In this document: piece by piece, positions 7,026 through 15,042 of the stretch | How the letters are laid out: every line of letters begins with the position of its first letter | Position numbering within the stretch: the stretch's first letter is position 1 | Assembly: GCA_021789355.1 (NCBI GenBank) | Contig: JAJYJR010000014.1 | Span: forward strand, 1 to 25,552 | Direction of reading: 5' to 3' | From: Chloroflexota bacterium | GTDB lineage: Bacteria > Chloroflexota > Limnocylindria > Limnocylindrales > CSP1-4 | Length of the DNA: 25,552 nucleotides | Position numbers and translations under genes: made by a program | Notes under the pieces: model-generated | Told to the model about the DNA's origin: nothing | Databases searched by the model: none | What the model saw: the letters and a program-made list of their open reading frames with translations, nothing else

Positions 7026-8239
7026 GCCGGCACGCTGAGTTCGACGCGGAAGCCGCGCGGCGTCGTGGTGGCGGTCAGCGTGCCGCCCAGCAGCTCCGCG
7101 CGTTCCCGCATGCCGGTGAGGCCGTAGCCAGGTTCGCCGCTTGGTGCCGGCGGATCGCCTCCAGCGGACGCGAAATCCTCGACCGTCAGTCGGGTGACGC
7201 GCGCCTCGTACGCGAGATGCAGCTCGACCCGCTGCGGCCGCGCGTGCTTCGCGATGTTCGTCAGGGCCTCCTGCGCGACCCGGTACAACGCGAGGCGCGC
7301 TTCCGATCCGAGTTCATGCTGGCTACCCGATACGGTGAAGGCACAGGGGATGCCCCGGTCGTGCTCGAACTGCGTGGCCAGATCGGGCAGACGCTCTGGC
7401 CCCGGGAGCTCGGCGTCGCGCAGCATCCCGATTGCCCCATGCGCCTCCTCGAGGCCGGCACGGGCAAGGTGATGGGCACGATCGATGACCTCCGGCAGGC
7501 GGGGGTCGACCGGGTTCGCGGTCGCCAGCATCCGCGCGCCCTCCAGTTGCAGCGCCAGGCCCGACAGGGAATGCGCGAGCACGTCGTGCATTTCTCGGGC
7601 GAGCCGCTGTCGCTCGGCGAGCTGCGCCGCAAGCGCCTCGGCCGCGCGGCGCTCCTCGAGCTCGACGAGGAGGTGCTCTGCCTGCTCGTTCGCCTCGCCC
7701 AGGCGGGTCGCCAGGAACCGCATCCCGAGGAACGCACCGAGCATCCCGAGCAGCAGCACGCCTGGGCCACGGCCGGTGACCTCCGCGATGACCGCCAGCC
7801 CGATGAAGGTGGCCACCGATAGTGGAATGGCTGCTCGCACCGGCAGGCGACGGGCAAGGAAGACGACACCGACGAACACACCCGCCGCGCCCGGGCCGTC
7901 CGGCTGCGCCCACATCAGCACCGCGGAGCTGGCCACGAGCAGCACGACGAGCCACACCGCGACCACGGAACGCTGCGTGCTGCGCGTGCCCAGGGCGCCA
8001 TAGACGAACCCGCCCAGAGCGATCGAGACGACCAGACCCTCGCCGGCCAACCCCGGCCCCGGGCGAGCCTGAAACGCGGAGATCGCAACGACGAGGAGCA
8101 GGAGAGGGAGCAGCAGGTTCACCCCACGTTGGACCGCCTGCCATTGCGCCCGCGACTGACGCAGTCCGGCGAGGGTCGCTGTGGTCGCCCGCTCCACGCT
8201 CACGGACGAAACGGTACGACGGCCGAACCGATCGAGCAT
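7022..8239 (-). CDS. Membrane sensor histidine kinase (HisKA_3 type)
   Basis: 405 residues from the ATG at 8239. An upstream in-frame ATG at 8398 would add 53 low-quality residues running into the divergent promoter region, so I reject it; no start has a clear ribosome-binding site. About six membrane helices lie between residues 40 and 178 (for example NLLLPLLLLVVAISAF and SVVAVWLVVLLVASSAVLMW). Then come a short coiled coil and the phospho-acceptor motif EMHDVLAHSLSG with His218. An ATPase domain follows with the N-box ALYRVAQEALTNIAKHA and the G-box GYGLTGMRERAELLGG. There is no large extracytoplasmic domain, so the signal is probably membrane-borne. The partner response regulator follows directly with a 4-base overlap. 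Confidence 0.93.
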   Translation of the reverse strand: MLDRFGRRTVSSVSVERATTATLAGLRQSRAQWQAVQRGVNLLLPLLLLVVAISAFQARPGPGLAGEGLVVSIALGGFVYGALGTRSTQRSVVAVWLVVLLVASSAVLMWAQPDGPGAAGVFVGVVFLARRLPVRAAIPLSVATFIGLAVIAEVTGRGPGVLLLGMLGAFLGMRFLATRLGEANEQAEHLLVELEERRAAEALAAQLAERQRLAREMHDVLAHSLSGLALQLEGARMLATANPVDPRLPEVIDRAHHLARAGLEEAHGAIGMLRDAELPGPERLPDLATQFEHDRGIPCAFTVSGSQHELGSEARLALYRVAQEALTNIAKHARPQRVELHLAYEARVTRLTVEDFASAGGDPPAPSGEPGYGLTGMRERAELLGGTLTATTTPRGFRVELSVPA

Positions 8240-8249
8240 CGGCCGGCAG

Positions 8250-8280
8250 GTGGAGGCGCGCCCTCCACTCATGGGTGGAG
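8250..8280. promoter_or_regulatory. Triple alternating GTGGAG/CTCCAC repeat in the kinase-MMPL divergent region
   Basis: GTGGAGG at 8250-8256, CCTCCAC at 8262-8268 and GTGGAG at 8275-8280 give two overlapping inverted repeats that share the middle arm. They lie directly upstream of the preferred kinase start and about 120-150 bases before the MMPL gene. They could be a binding site for the response regulator acting on both promoters. This is assigned by symmetry and position only. Confidence 0.4.
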
Positions 8281-8401
8281 ACCGTTCCATCCGACGTTGC
8301 AGGTTGCCGACCGGCCAAGTTCCAGCCGCGCGCCGATGTGCTCGCGGTCCCGATGCAGCAGGCTCGGCACGGTTTCCAAACGGCCAACGGAGGACCACCC
8401 G

Positions 8402-10534
8402 ATGACGCTTTCTGCCTCGCCCACCCCGCGCGATCGACTCGCCAGGGCCCTGCGTCGGCTCCGCTGGCCGGTGGTGATCGCCTGGGTGCTCGCCATCGTG
8501 CTCCTGCGCCCGATCGCAGCCGGACTGTCCGGTGCGACCGACGGCACCGCGTCGGCCTACCTGCCGGCAGGAGCACCGTCGACGCGCGTCGTCGATCTGC
8601 AGGAGGCGGCGCAGCAGGGCAGGCCGACAAGCGACACGGCGATCGTCGTCTTCGCTCGCGCGGGCGGGCTGACGGCAGGTGATCGCACAGCGGTCGCCTC
8701 AGCGCGTTCGGCCGTGGCGCGGCTCGTCGGGGCGGAACCCGGGCTCAGGGCGCCGGGTCCGACGCAACCCTCGGCCGACGGGCAATCCGAGGGGTTCACG
8801 GTGGCCGTTGCGTCGACGTTCGACAGCCCGGCTGTGGCGGCGATCCGTCGCGCAGTCGAGGCAGCCGCGCGCGACGCCGGAAACAGTCTCGAGGTCCAGG
8901 TCACCGGCTCGGCCGCGCTGAGTGCCGACAGCGGTAGCGGCAGCCAGACCGCGCTGCTGCTCACTGCGCTCCTCGTCGTCGCCGTCATCCTCCTGCTCGT
9001 CTATCGCAGCCCGATCCTCTGGTTGTTGCCCCTCGTCGGTGCGATCGGCGCGATCGTCGTCGCGCAGGCGGCGGCCCGCGGCCTCGCCAACGCCGGGCTG
9101 ACCGTCAGCTCGCTGTCGGCCGCGATCCTCATCGTGCTCGCCTTCGGCGCGGCGAGCGACTACGCGCTCCTACTCATTCACCGATACCGGGAGGAGCTGC
9201 GCCACCATGCAGCCACCGAGGATGCGATGGCAGCCGCGCTGCGCCGCACGTTACCCACCCTCGTCGCGTCTGCCGCCACGGTCACAGGCGCGATGCTGTG
9301 CCTCCTCGCGGCCGTATCGGCCTCCCTGCACGGCCTGGGCCCGGTCGGCGCCGTCGCCATCGTCGCCGCGCTCCTGGCTCAGACGACGTTCCTGCCCGCG
9401 CTGCTGCTCGTCGTCGGTCGGCGCGCGTTCTGGCCGCGCGTCCCCCGCCCGGGTGAGGCCGGGCACGACGAATCGCGTGCCTGGGCCTCCGTCGGCGCGC
9501 GCATCGTTCGCCATCCCGCCCCGATCGCGCTGGCCGTCGTCGTGGTGCTCGGCGCAGCGTGCACCGGCCTGGCCGCGCTACAGACAGCCAACAACCCGCT
9601 GGACAACCTGAAGGGTGACCCCGGCAGCGTCGTCGGCGCGCAGCTGCTGGCCGAGCACTACGGGGTCGGCGTCCTCGATCCCCTGGTGCTCCTCGCCCCC
9701 ACACGCGAGGCGTCCGCCGCGGCCGCCGTGGCACGCGGTGTCACCGGTGTCGCCAGTGTGTCGGCCGGTTCCCCGGTCGGAGGCTACGCCGACTACTCGG
9801 TCACGCTGTCGGTGCCCCCCTTCGGTCAGCGGGCAGCTACTGCGATCCAGGAGCTTCGCAGCCAGCTCGACCGCCAGGCCCCGGGATCGCTGGTGGGCGG
9901 TGACCCTGCCATCCAGTACGACATCGCCCAGGCGGCCGGCCGCGACGCCCTCCTGCTCATCCCGCTGATGCTCATGGTGATCTTCGTCGTGATCGCGCTG
10001 CTCCTTCGGGCGATCGTCGCGCCGCTCGTGCTGGTCGCGACAACCGCGTTCAGCTTCGGCGCGTCCTTCGGGCTCGCGGGCCTGCTCTGGCGCTACGGGC
10101 TGGGGTACGCGGGCATCGAGTCCCAGCTTCCCATCTACATCTTCGTCTTCCTCGTCGCGCTGGGGGTCGACTACAACATCTTCCTGAGCGCCCGCATCCG
10201 AGAAGAGTCGCGCCAGCAGGGAACGACGCAGGGCACCCTGCGCGGCCTCGGCATGACCGGCGACGTGATCAACGCCGCGGGCATCGTCATGGCGGGCACG
10301 TTCGCCGCGCTTGCCCAGCGCCCGCTCGTGGACATCACTGAGGTCGGAACCGCGGTCGCCATCGGTGTCCTCCTCGACACCCTGCTCGTGCGGACCGTGC
10401 TCGTCCCCGCCACGCTCGTCGCCATCGGCGACCGCGTCTGGTGGCCCGGGCGGGCCGCCGCCATGGATCAGGTGCGGATCGAGGACCTCTGCACGCTGCC
10501 CGAGATGCCTGCAGGAAGCGGAGACGGCGTGTGA
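8402..10534 (+). CDS. MMPL-family RND transporter
   Basis: 710 residues from the ATG at 8402, which has GGAGG eight bases upstream; an in-frame extension to 8129 runs antisense through the kinase gene and is rejected. The layout is that of MmpL proteins in duplicate: one membrane helix (WPVVIAWVLAIVLLRPI), an outside domain, five helices, then the same again. The first repeat carries AASDYALLLIHRYREEL and the second ALGVDYNIFLSARIREE. These are the conserved Asp-Tyr motifs of helices 4 and 10, whose aspartates carry the protons. Such pumps export lipids, siderophores or drugs. There is no partner subunit nearby. Its divergence from a two-component system suggests induction by that system, perhaps in envelope or drug stress. 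Confidence 0.93.
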   Translation: MTLSASPTPRDRLARALRRLRWPVVIAWVLAIVLLRPIAAGLSGATDGTASAYLPAGAPSTRVVDLQEAAQQGRPTSDTAIVVFARAGGLTAGDRTAVASARSAVARLVGAEPGLRAPGPTQPSADGQSEGFTVAVASTFDSPAVAAIRRAVEAAARDAGNSLEVQVTGSAALSADSGSGSQTALLLTALLVVAVILLLVYRSPILWLLPLVGAIGAIVVAQAAARGLANAGLTVSSLSAAILIVLAFGAASDYALLLIHRYREELRHHAATEDAMAAALRRTLPTLVASAATVTGAMLCLLAAVSASLHGLGPVGAVAIVAALLAQTTFLPALLLVVGRRAFWPRVPRPGEAGHDESRAWASVGARIVRHPAPIALAVVVVLGAACTGLAALQTANNPLDNLKGDPGSVVGAQLLAEHYGVGVLDPLVLLAPTREASAAAAVARGVTGVASVSAGSPVGGYADYSVTLSVPPFGQRAATAIQELRSQLDRQAPGSLVGGDPAIQYDIAQAAGRDALLLIPLMLMVIFVVIALLLRAIVAPLVLVATTAFSFGASFGLAGLLWRYGLGYAGIESQLPIYIFVFLVALGVDYNIFLSARIREESRQQGTTQGTLRGLGMTGDVINAAGIVMAGTFAALAQRPLVDITEVGTAVAIGVLLDTLLVRTVLVPATLVAIGDRVWWPGRAAAMDQVRIEDLCTLPEMPAGSGDGV

Positions 10535-10602
10535 CCACGAGCCAGCTCCAGCCCGGCAGCCGCAGTGCATCAGTCGGTTGACACCTTCCTCGACGGCGGG
10601 AG

Positions 10603-10634
10603 TACCGACGGGATGCGCCCTGCACCCGTCGGTA
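10603..10634 (+). terminator. Hairpin terminator candidate after the MMPL gene
   Basis: TACCGACGGG and CCCGTCGGTA form a perfect 10-bp stem around a 12-base loop, starting 69 bases after the MMPL stop. No T-run follows, which is common for terminators in GC-rich genomes. Confidence 0.55.
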
Positions 10635-10835
10635 TCGGCTGACTGCCCCGCCCCGCTTCGGGTTCGCGACCCAGCATTCCGGGACGCGAAGGGCGGATAC
10701 GTCTTGCTCCGCGTCCCGCGCGTCCCTCAGGTCGGATCGGGGGTCGGCAACGTCAAGGAGGTCGACCGTTGCATCATCCTCGAGACGCACCGCGACCTGA
10801 GACTCGAGAAACGGGCCACCACGGGCTCCTGACAG

Positions 10836-10862
10836 GCATCCGCGTCGTGGCGACGCGGATGC
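10836..10862 (-). terminator. Hairpin terminator candidate after the J-domain gene
   Basis: GCATCCGCGTCG and CGACGCGGATGC form a perfect 12-bp stem with a three-base loop (TGG). It lies six bases past the J-domain gene stop on the minus strand and faces the MMPL gene from the other side, so it may work in both directions. No T-run. Confidence 0.6.
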
Positions 10863-10867
10863 GCGGA

Positions 10868-11395
10868 TCAAGGTCCGGCGGAGGCACCGGCACCCCGGAA
10901 CCGCATCCACCTCGATGAGCGCCGCGGGGGCGCGGTGCGGGATGGCAGCGAGTCCGGGGGGCGCGCGGCATCGAGGAGCAGGCGGATCGCGGTCCGGTAC
11001 TGGCGGCCGGCCGGCGTGCGAGCGAGCCATTCCAGGTAGTCGGGGTCAGAGTGCGCAAGGTGTCCAAGCGTCAGGCCTGCATACCGCCCGAAGTCGAGAG
11101 TGACGTCCCCTGGCGTGCGGTCCCCGGCGGAGGCACCGGCCGGCGCAGTGGCGTGCACGGACACGGGTGCCGGTGGCGTCGTCGATGTTCGTCGGCTGGC
11201 ATCGTAGGCGGCCCTGCGTGCCGGGTCGCGCAGCACGGCGTACGCCTCGTTGAACTCGACCATGCGCCCCGCGTCCCCGGACCCTGCATCGGGGTGGTAG
11301 CGCTTGGCGAGGCAGAGGTAGACCGCGCGGATCACCTCTGGTTCGGCGGAAGGATCCACCTGCAGCAGGCGATACAGATCCCGGATCTCGGTCAT
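10868..11395 (-). CDS. Short J-domain (DnaJ-like) protein with a second C-terminal motif
   Basis: 175 residues. The J domain fills residues 5-68: DLYRLLQVDPSAEPEVIRAV, the catalytic HPD at 34-36 (KRYHPDAGSGD), then FNEAYAVLRDPARRAAYDA. It should stimulate the ATPase of a DnaK-type chaperone. The zinc-finger and substrate domains of true DnaJ are missing. After a Pro/Ala-rich linker comes VTLDFGRYAGLTLGHLA, then SDPDYLEWLARTPAGRQYR. This short domain, of the form F-G-x-Y-x-G-x-x-L, resembles the small QSregVF/DUF3820-type module and recurs in similar proteins. It probably targets a partner, but its role is not known. A small gene of unknown function lies 51 bases upstream on the same strand. 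Confidence 0.88.
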   Translation of the reverse strand: MTEIRDLYRLLQVDPSAEPEVIRAVYLCLAKRYHPDAGSGDAGRMVEFNEAYAVLRDPARRAAYDASRRTSTTPPAPVSVHATAPAGASAGDRTPGDVTLDFGRYAGLTLGHLAHSDPDYLEWLARTPAGRQYRTAIRLLLDAARPPDSLPSRTAPPRRSSRWMRFRGAGASAGP

Positions 11396-11446
11396 GTGGT
11401 GTCGAGGCTCAACCTGGGAGGAAGGGCATGGGAGGCCGCGGCGGGC

Positions 11447-11746
11447 TCATGGGCGCCGCTCCAGCGCCTCTGCCTCGCCGCGCACCGCCAGCATCTCGGC
11501 CTGGATCTCATCGAGCGAACCCGTCCGGACCGCGGCGCGCAGCCGGTCGCGCAGTAGGCTCACGGCTCGGTGGTGACCACCGCGCTCAAGTCCGGAGAGC
11601 CGCGCGAGCAGAGTGCCGAATGGGGCGGCAGGGTCGTCATGTGAGGACGACCCTGCACCGTGGGAACGCTCGGTTTCGAGCCTGGGCCCCGTCCCTGAAG
11701 GCGCGCGGCGTCCCGCCGGCTGGTCGACGGCTCCCTGCTCTCGCAT
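11447..11746 (-). CDS. Small protein of unknown function
   Basis: About 99 residues from the ATG at 11746, which has a G-rich stretch seven bases upstream. An in-frame start at 11917 would add a low-quality N-terminus. The first 45 residues are Gly/Pro/Ser-rich and look disordered. The C-terminal half is clearly helical and charged: LLARLSGLERGGHHRAVSLL, then SLDEIQAEMLAVRGEAEALE. I do not recognise a family. It is on the same strand as the J-domain gene, 51 bases upstream of it, so the two may form an operon. It diverges from the first EAL gene. It could be a false gene, but the amphipathic C-terminal helices and the spacing favour it. Confidence 0.45.
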   Translation of the reverse strand: MREQGAVDQPAGRRAPSGTGPRLETERSHGAGSSSHDDPAAPFGTLLARLSGLERGGHHRAVSLLRDRLRAAVRTGSLDEIQAEMLAVRGEAEALERRP

Positions 11747-11985
11747 CAGTTGGCCCCCCGTGTGACGCCTGCCCCCTCGTTGGCGGAACCATCGGGCAGC
11801 CACGCCCGATCCGACATCGCCCATCGGTCCGGCGCCGCTGCGGCAATCGTACCGGAGCGGTCTCATCCATCCGGCAGCCGGATGGGCACGAACGATGGTC
11901 CCTTCCCCGGTGCCCACTCGGGGGATGGACGGCTTACGCCCGCGTCGGATTCACTGTCCTGGCGCCCCGAAGGAGCCTGAGCACA

Positions 11986-14253
11986 GTGCGTACACAGCTC
12001 GAAATCGCTCCCCAGTCGCTGGTCCGCCAGGACCGCGGGAGCCACGCTGGGGGGATAGGAGCGCCGTCGCGCAGCCTGCTCCGCCTGCTCCGCGAGCCGC
12101 GAGCGCTCCTGGGTCTCGTGGCGGCGGTGGCGGCGCTGGCCTCGATCCTGGCCGGTGCCGGCGGCCCGCAGGCACTCCTGTATGACAACCTCCAGGAGCT
12201 CGTCGCCGCCCTCGGCGGCGCCGTGGTGCTCGTGCTCGCCAGCCAGCGCGGCGAGCCGGACGCACGGCGGCTGCGCCGGGCTCTGGCCCTGGCCCTGGCC
12301 GCGACAGCGGCAGGCATGGTGGCCTGGGACTTCGCTCCCCTGAGCGGCGGCACGCTCGGCCACGTGGGCGACCTGTTGCTGGTCCTAAGCACCGGGCTCG
12401 CCGTCATCACCGTCATCCCGGCCCTGTTCGGCGAGCTCGGCGCCGAGCGGCTGGGAGACCTCGTCACCGACACGCTGATGCTGGCGCTGGCCGGGATCAC
12501 CATCGTGGCTACCGTGTGGGAGCTCGGTGGCGGGCCGGGTGATCCGCTCGCGCCGCTCGGCGTGGTGTTCCTGGCCGCGGCCCTCGACGCGTCCGCCTTC
12601 GCCCTCCTCAGCCGGCGCATCGTGCCTGCCCCACGGGGCCCTTGGGTCGTTCTGAGCGGCGGGGCAACGCTCGGCGTGGCCTGGCTCATGTGGATCGGCG
12701 ATGTTGCGGCGCCGGTGACGGTGGGACCGTCGGACTTCCTGTTCAGCATGGGGCTCCTGCTCCTCGCCTACGGGGCCCTTGACTGGGACCTGCGCCCCAC
12801 GGGCGGTGTGCGCTTCGAGCGCACGGTGGAGATCCTGCGGCCCCTGCTCCCGGTGATGGCGATCGTGCTCACGGTCGGGCTCACCGCGTACACCGACGGC
12901 CCCGAGTTGTTCGACCTCGTGGGAGTGACCACCGGGGCCGTCGTGATCATCGCCGCCCTGCGTCAGGTGTACCTCTACGCACGGATGGCACGGGCCCGCG
13001 AGGCCGAGCGCCTCGCCGGCGAGCGTTTGGCCGAGGAACTGCGGGAACGGGCCGCCACGCTCCTCTCGCTGCAGCGGCTGGTCCCCGCCGACACGCCCGA
13101 GGCGACGGCCCGGGCGATCTGCACCGAGGCGCTGCACGTCGACTCGGTGGATCTCGCCCTGGTGCGCGCCTACCCGGCTGAGGGCGGCGTCGCACCGCTT
13201 GCCGCTGCCGGTCTCGGCCAGCGCGGCATCGCGCTGGAGCGATCGCTGGGCGCCGCTGCGGCACGCCAGGCCCGCTCCCGGGCGGCGCACGGATCCTGGG
13301 TTTGGTCCACCGAGACGACCGATGACGCCGTCCATTCCGCGCGGCTCCGCGCGCTGGGCGTACACACCATGGTCTGGGCGCCGCTGCGGCGCGACGAGCA
13401 GATCATCGGGGACATCGGACTGGGGACCCGTGAGGCACAGCGGGGCGCCGTGCTGGCGGACCATCGCGCGATGGTCGAGGAGTTCGCCATGGTGACCGCG
13501 GGGCTGCTCGGGCCGGCCCTCGCCGAGCGTGACCGGCGGGCCGCCCTGCGCCGGGAGACCGTGGCTCGCCTCACGGCACGGGCCTTCTACCCGGTCTTCC
13601 AGCCGATCGTCGATCTCGAGAGCCGCACCGTGGTGGGGTACGAGGCGCTGACCCGCTTCACCGATGGCGAACGACCGGACCGCTGCTTCGCCCAGGCCCG
13701 GGAGGCCGGGCTGGGGCCCGAGTTCGAGCTGGCCACCCTGGCGGCCGCGGTGAGCGCGGCGCAACGGCTGCCGGCCGGGGCCTGGCTCGACCTCAACGTC
13801 TCGCCTGCGCTTCTGCTCGACTGGATGCGACTGCGTGCTGTCGTGGGCGGCCTCGATCGACCGGTGGTGGTCGAGATCACGGAGCACGAGCCGGTTGCCG
13901 ACTACGGCGCGCTCCGCGAGGCGTTCGGCAAGTGCCCCCATGAACTTCGTCTGGCGGTCGACGATGCGGGCGCCGGGGCGGCCAACTTCGGGCACATCGT
14001 GGAGCTGCGCCCGGACTTCATCAAGCTCGACATCAGCCTGGTACGGCACGTGGACACCGATCTCGGCCGGCAGGCCTTGGTGGTCGCCATGCGGCACTTC
14101 TCGAAGCGCGCGGGCTGCCGGCTGGTCGCCGAGGGGATCGAGACCGAGGCCGAGGCCCGGACGCTGGTGGATCTCGGGATCGAGCTGGGCCAGGGATATC
14201 TGCTGGGTCGGCCGGCGTCGATCGAGGACCTGCTGGCCGCGCTTCCGGACTGA
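11986..14253 (+). CDS. Membrane-GAF-EAL cyclic-di-GMP phosphodiesterase
   Basis: 755 residues from the GTG at 11986 (AGGAG ten bases upstream); an extension to 11428 reads through the promoter region and the divergent gene. Residues about 35-340 hold eight or more membrane helices (for example ALLGLVAAVAALASILAG and RLGDLVTDTLMLALAGITIV). A coiled linker is followed by a GAF-like domain (about 355-515) and the EAL domain (530-750). The catalytic motifs are present: YEALTR (Glu553), the Asn of LNVSP, EITEHEP, VDDAGAG, KLDISLV, AEGIET and GQGYLLGRP. The usual DDFGTG is DDAGAG, but both aspartates remain. It should hydrolyse c-di-GMP to pGpG in response to a membrane or GAF signal. There is no GGDEF domain. 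The EAL domain is a close paralogue of the one at 16763-19339. Confidence 0.92.
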   Translation: MRTQLEIAPQSLVRQDRGSHAGGIGAPSRSLLRLLREPRALLGLVAAVAALASILAGAGGPQALLYDNLQELVAALGGAVVLVLASQRGEPDARRLRRALALALAATAAGMVAWDFAPLSGGTLGHVGDLLLVLSTGLAVITVIPALFGELGAERLGDLVTDTLMLALAGITIVATVWELGGGPGDPLAPLGVVFLAAALDASAFALLSRRIVPAPRGPWVVLSGGATLGVAWLMWIGDVAAPVTVGPSDFLFSMGLLLLAYGALDWDLRPTGGVRFERTVEILRPLLPVMAIVLTVGLTAYTDGPELFDLVGVTTGAVVIIAALRQVYLYARMARAREAERLAGERLAEELRERAATLLSLQRLVPADTPEATARAICTEALHVDSVDLALVRAYPAEGGVAPLAAAGLGQRGIALERSLGAAAARQARSRAAHGSWVWSTETTDDAVHSARLRALGVHTMVWAPLRRDEQIIGDIGLGTREAQRGAVLADHRAMVEEFAMVTAGLLGPALAERDRRAALRRETVARLTARAFYPVFQPIVDLESRTVVGYEALTRFTDGERPDRCFAQAREAGLGPEFELATLAAAVSAAQRLPAGAWLDLNVSPALLLDWMRLRAVVGGLDRPVVVEITEHEPVADYGALREAFGKCPHELRLAVDDAGAGAANFGHIVELRPDFIKLDISLVRHVDTDLGRQALVVAMRHFSKRAGCRLVAEGIETEAEARTLVDLGIELGQGYLLGRPASIEDLLAALPD

Positions 14254-14437
14254 AGGCTTGCAGGCGCAGGACCCCGCTGCGAGGACGCGGCCGGTGGCCC
14301 ACCTCCGCCGACGCAGGTCCACCCCTGCTGAGCGCAGGCCCAAGGGCGGAGAGGGGCGCCTCCCCAACGCGCCGCGGCCCGCTGCCTGTCGCCGTCGGCT
14401 GGGAAGGCCGAGGGTGCGCCGGAGAGTCTAGCGGGCA

Positions 14438-14480
14438 CAGAGAACGGCCGGAGGCATACATCCGCTCCGGCCGTTCTCTG
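14438..14480. repeat. Perfect 16-bp hairpin, 11-base loop (motif A)
   Basis: CAGAGAACGGCCGGAG (14438-14453) pairs exactly with CTCCGGCCGTTCTCTG (14465-14480). It lies 185 bases beyond the EAL stop, rather far for its terminator, and no T-run follows. The left arm recurs at 14722-14736. Confidence 0.75.
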
Positions 14481-14489
14481 GCGCTCTGT

Positions 14490-14517
14490 CCAGTACCCCG
14501 GTGTGGGAGGGGACTGG
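14490..14517. repeat. Hairpin with one bulge
   Basis: CCAGTACCCC (14490-14499) pairs with GGGGACTGG (14509-14517), leaving one unpaired A. It follows the motif A hairpin after nine bases, so the two could stack in one RNA. Confidence 0.5.
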
Positions 14518-14562
14518 CTGCGCGTTGATCCTACGGCAGGTCCCCGATCGGTGCCGCCGACG

Positions 14563-14602
14563 CACGAACGCCCCGGCGGTGTCCGACGTCGGGGCGTTCG
14601 TG
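14563..14602. repeat. Perfect 13-bp hairpin, 14-base loop (motif B)
   Basis: CACGAACGCCCCG (14563-14575) pairs with CGGGGCGTTCGTG (14590-14602). The core CGAACGCCCCGGC is repeated at 15002, where the complementary arm has two mismatches. Confidence 0.75.
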
Positions 14603-14728
14603 ATCACGCGTGCAGCCCGCTGCCCCTCGTGCCGGCAGCCCCCGGACCGCACGGCGGGCAGCCTAGGAGCGGGACCGGCGGGCACGCACCGGCCATCCGG
14701 CATGACCCGATGGTCCGGGGGAGAGAAC

Positions 14729-14758
14729 GGCCGGAGGAGTTCCCCGGCTCCTCCGGCC
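14729..14758. repeat. Perfect 11-bp hairpin, 8-base loop, carrying a second copy of motif A
   Basis: GGCCGGAGGAG (14729-14739) pairs with CTCCTCCGGCC (14748-14758). Its left flank, AGAGAACGGCCGGAG at 14722-14736, repeats the arm of the hairpin at 14438, but its own right arm differs and pairs in a shifted register. Confidence 0.65.
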
Positions 14759-14838
14759 ACCGCTCGGACCGGGCAGCGAGGCCTCCGTCCGTCGTGGCAT
14801 GCTACGTCGTTCTGGCCCAGGTCTGCCTGCCGAAGCGA

Positions 14839-14868
14839 GCAGGGCCAGGTGCCCGTGGGGAGCCCTGC
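14839..14868. repeat. 7-bp hairpin
   Basis: GCAGGGC (14839-14845) pairs with GCCCTGC (14862-14868). Alone this would mean little in GC-rich DNA; it is listed as part of the cluster. Confidence 0.35.
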
Positions 14869-14938
14869 GAACGGCCCTTGGTGCGGGCTGCTGCCGTGTG
14901 GGAGCCTAACCGTGCCTCCCCCCCAACGCGCTGGCGGG

Positions 14939-14982
14939 ACCGGGGCCCTGGACGGACGTGCAGTCGCTGCCGGGGCCCCGGT
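14939..14982. repeat. Perfect 10-bp inverted repeat, 24-base loop
   Basis: ACCGGGGCCC (14939-14948) pairs with GGGCCCCGGT (14973-14982). Part of the hairpin cluster. Confidence 0.5.
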
Positions 14983-15000
14983 TCGCCACATCGGGAACGC

Positions 15001-15042
15001 GCGAACGCCCCGGCCCTACTCAGCCCAGGTCGGGGTATTCGC
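15001..15042. repeat. Degenerate second copy of the motif B hairpin
   Basis: GCGAACGCCCCG (15001-15012) pairs with CGGGGTATTCGC (15031-15042), with two adjacent mismatches. It looks like a decayed relative of the perfect hairpin at 14563-14602. Confidence 0.5.

Larger units (their letters stand above)
10535..10867. other. Convergent intergenic region with three hairpins
   Basis: No convincing gene lies between the MMPL stop and the stop of the minus-strand J-domain gene. Besides the two strong hairpins listed separately, GGGACGCG (10681-10688) pairs with CGCGTCCC (10710-10717). A short plus-strand frame (about 10650-10832) shows no family resemblance. Confidence 0.6.

Noticed and set aside
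8129..8401. N-terminal extension of the MMPL protein
   Set aside because: It reads antisense through the kinase N-terminus; the ATG at 8402 has GGAGG at good distance and precedes the family's first helix.
11428..11985. N-terminal extension of the first EAL protein
   Set aside because: The extra 186 residues are low-complexity and lie antisense to the small unknown gene; the GTG at 11986 has a ribosome-binding site and precedes the first membrane helix.
12385..14367. A 660-codon minus-strand frame opposite the first EAL gene
   Set aside because: It is the shadow of a gene with clear membrane, GAF and EAL parts; its own translation has no family pattern.
14438..15042. CRISPR array
   Set aside because: The repeats are inverted, not evenly spaced direct repeats, and the units differ in sequence and length; no cas gene is near.
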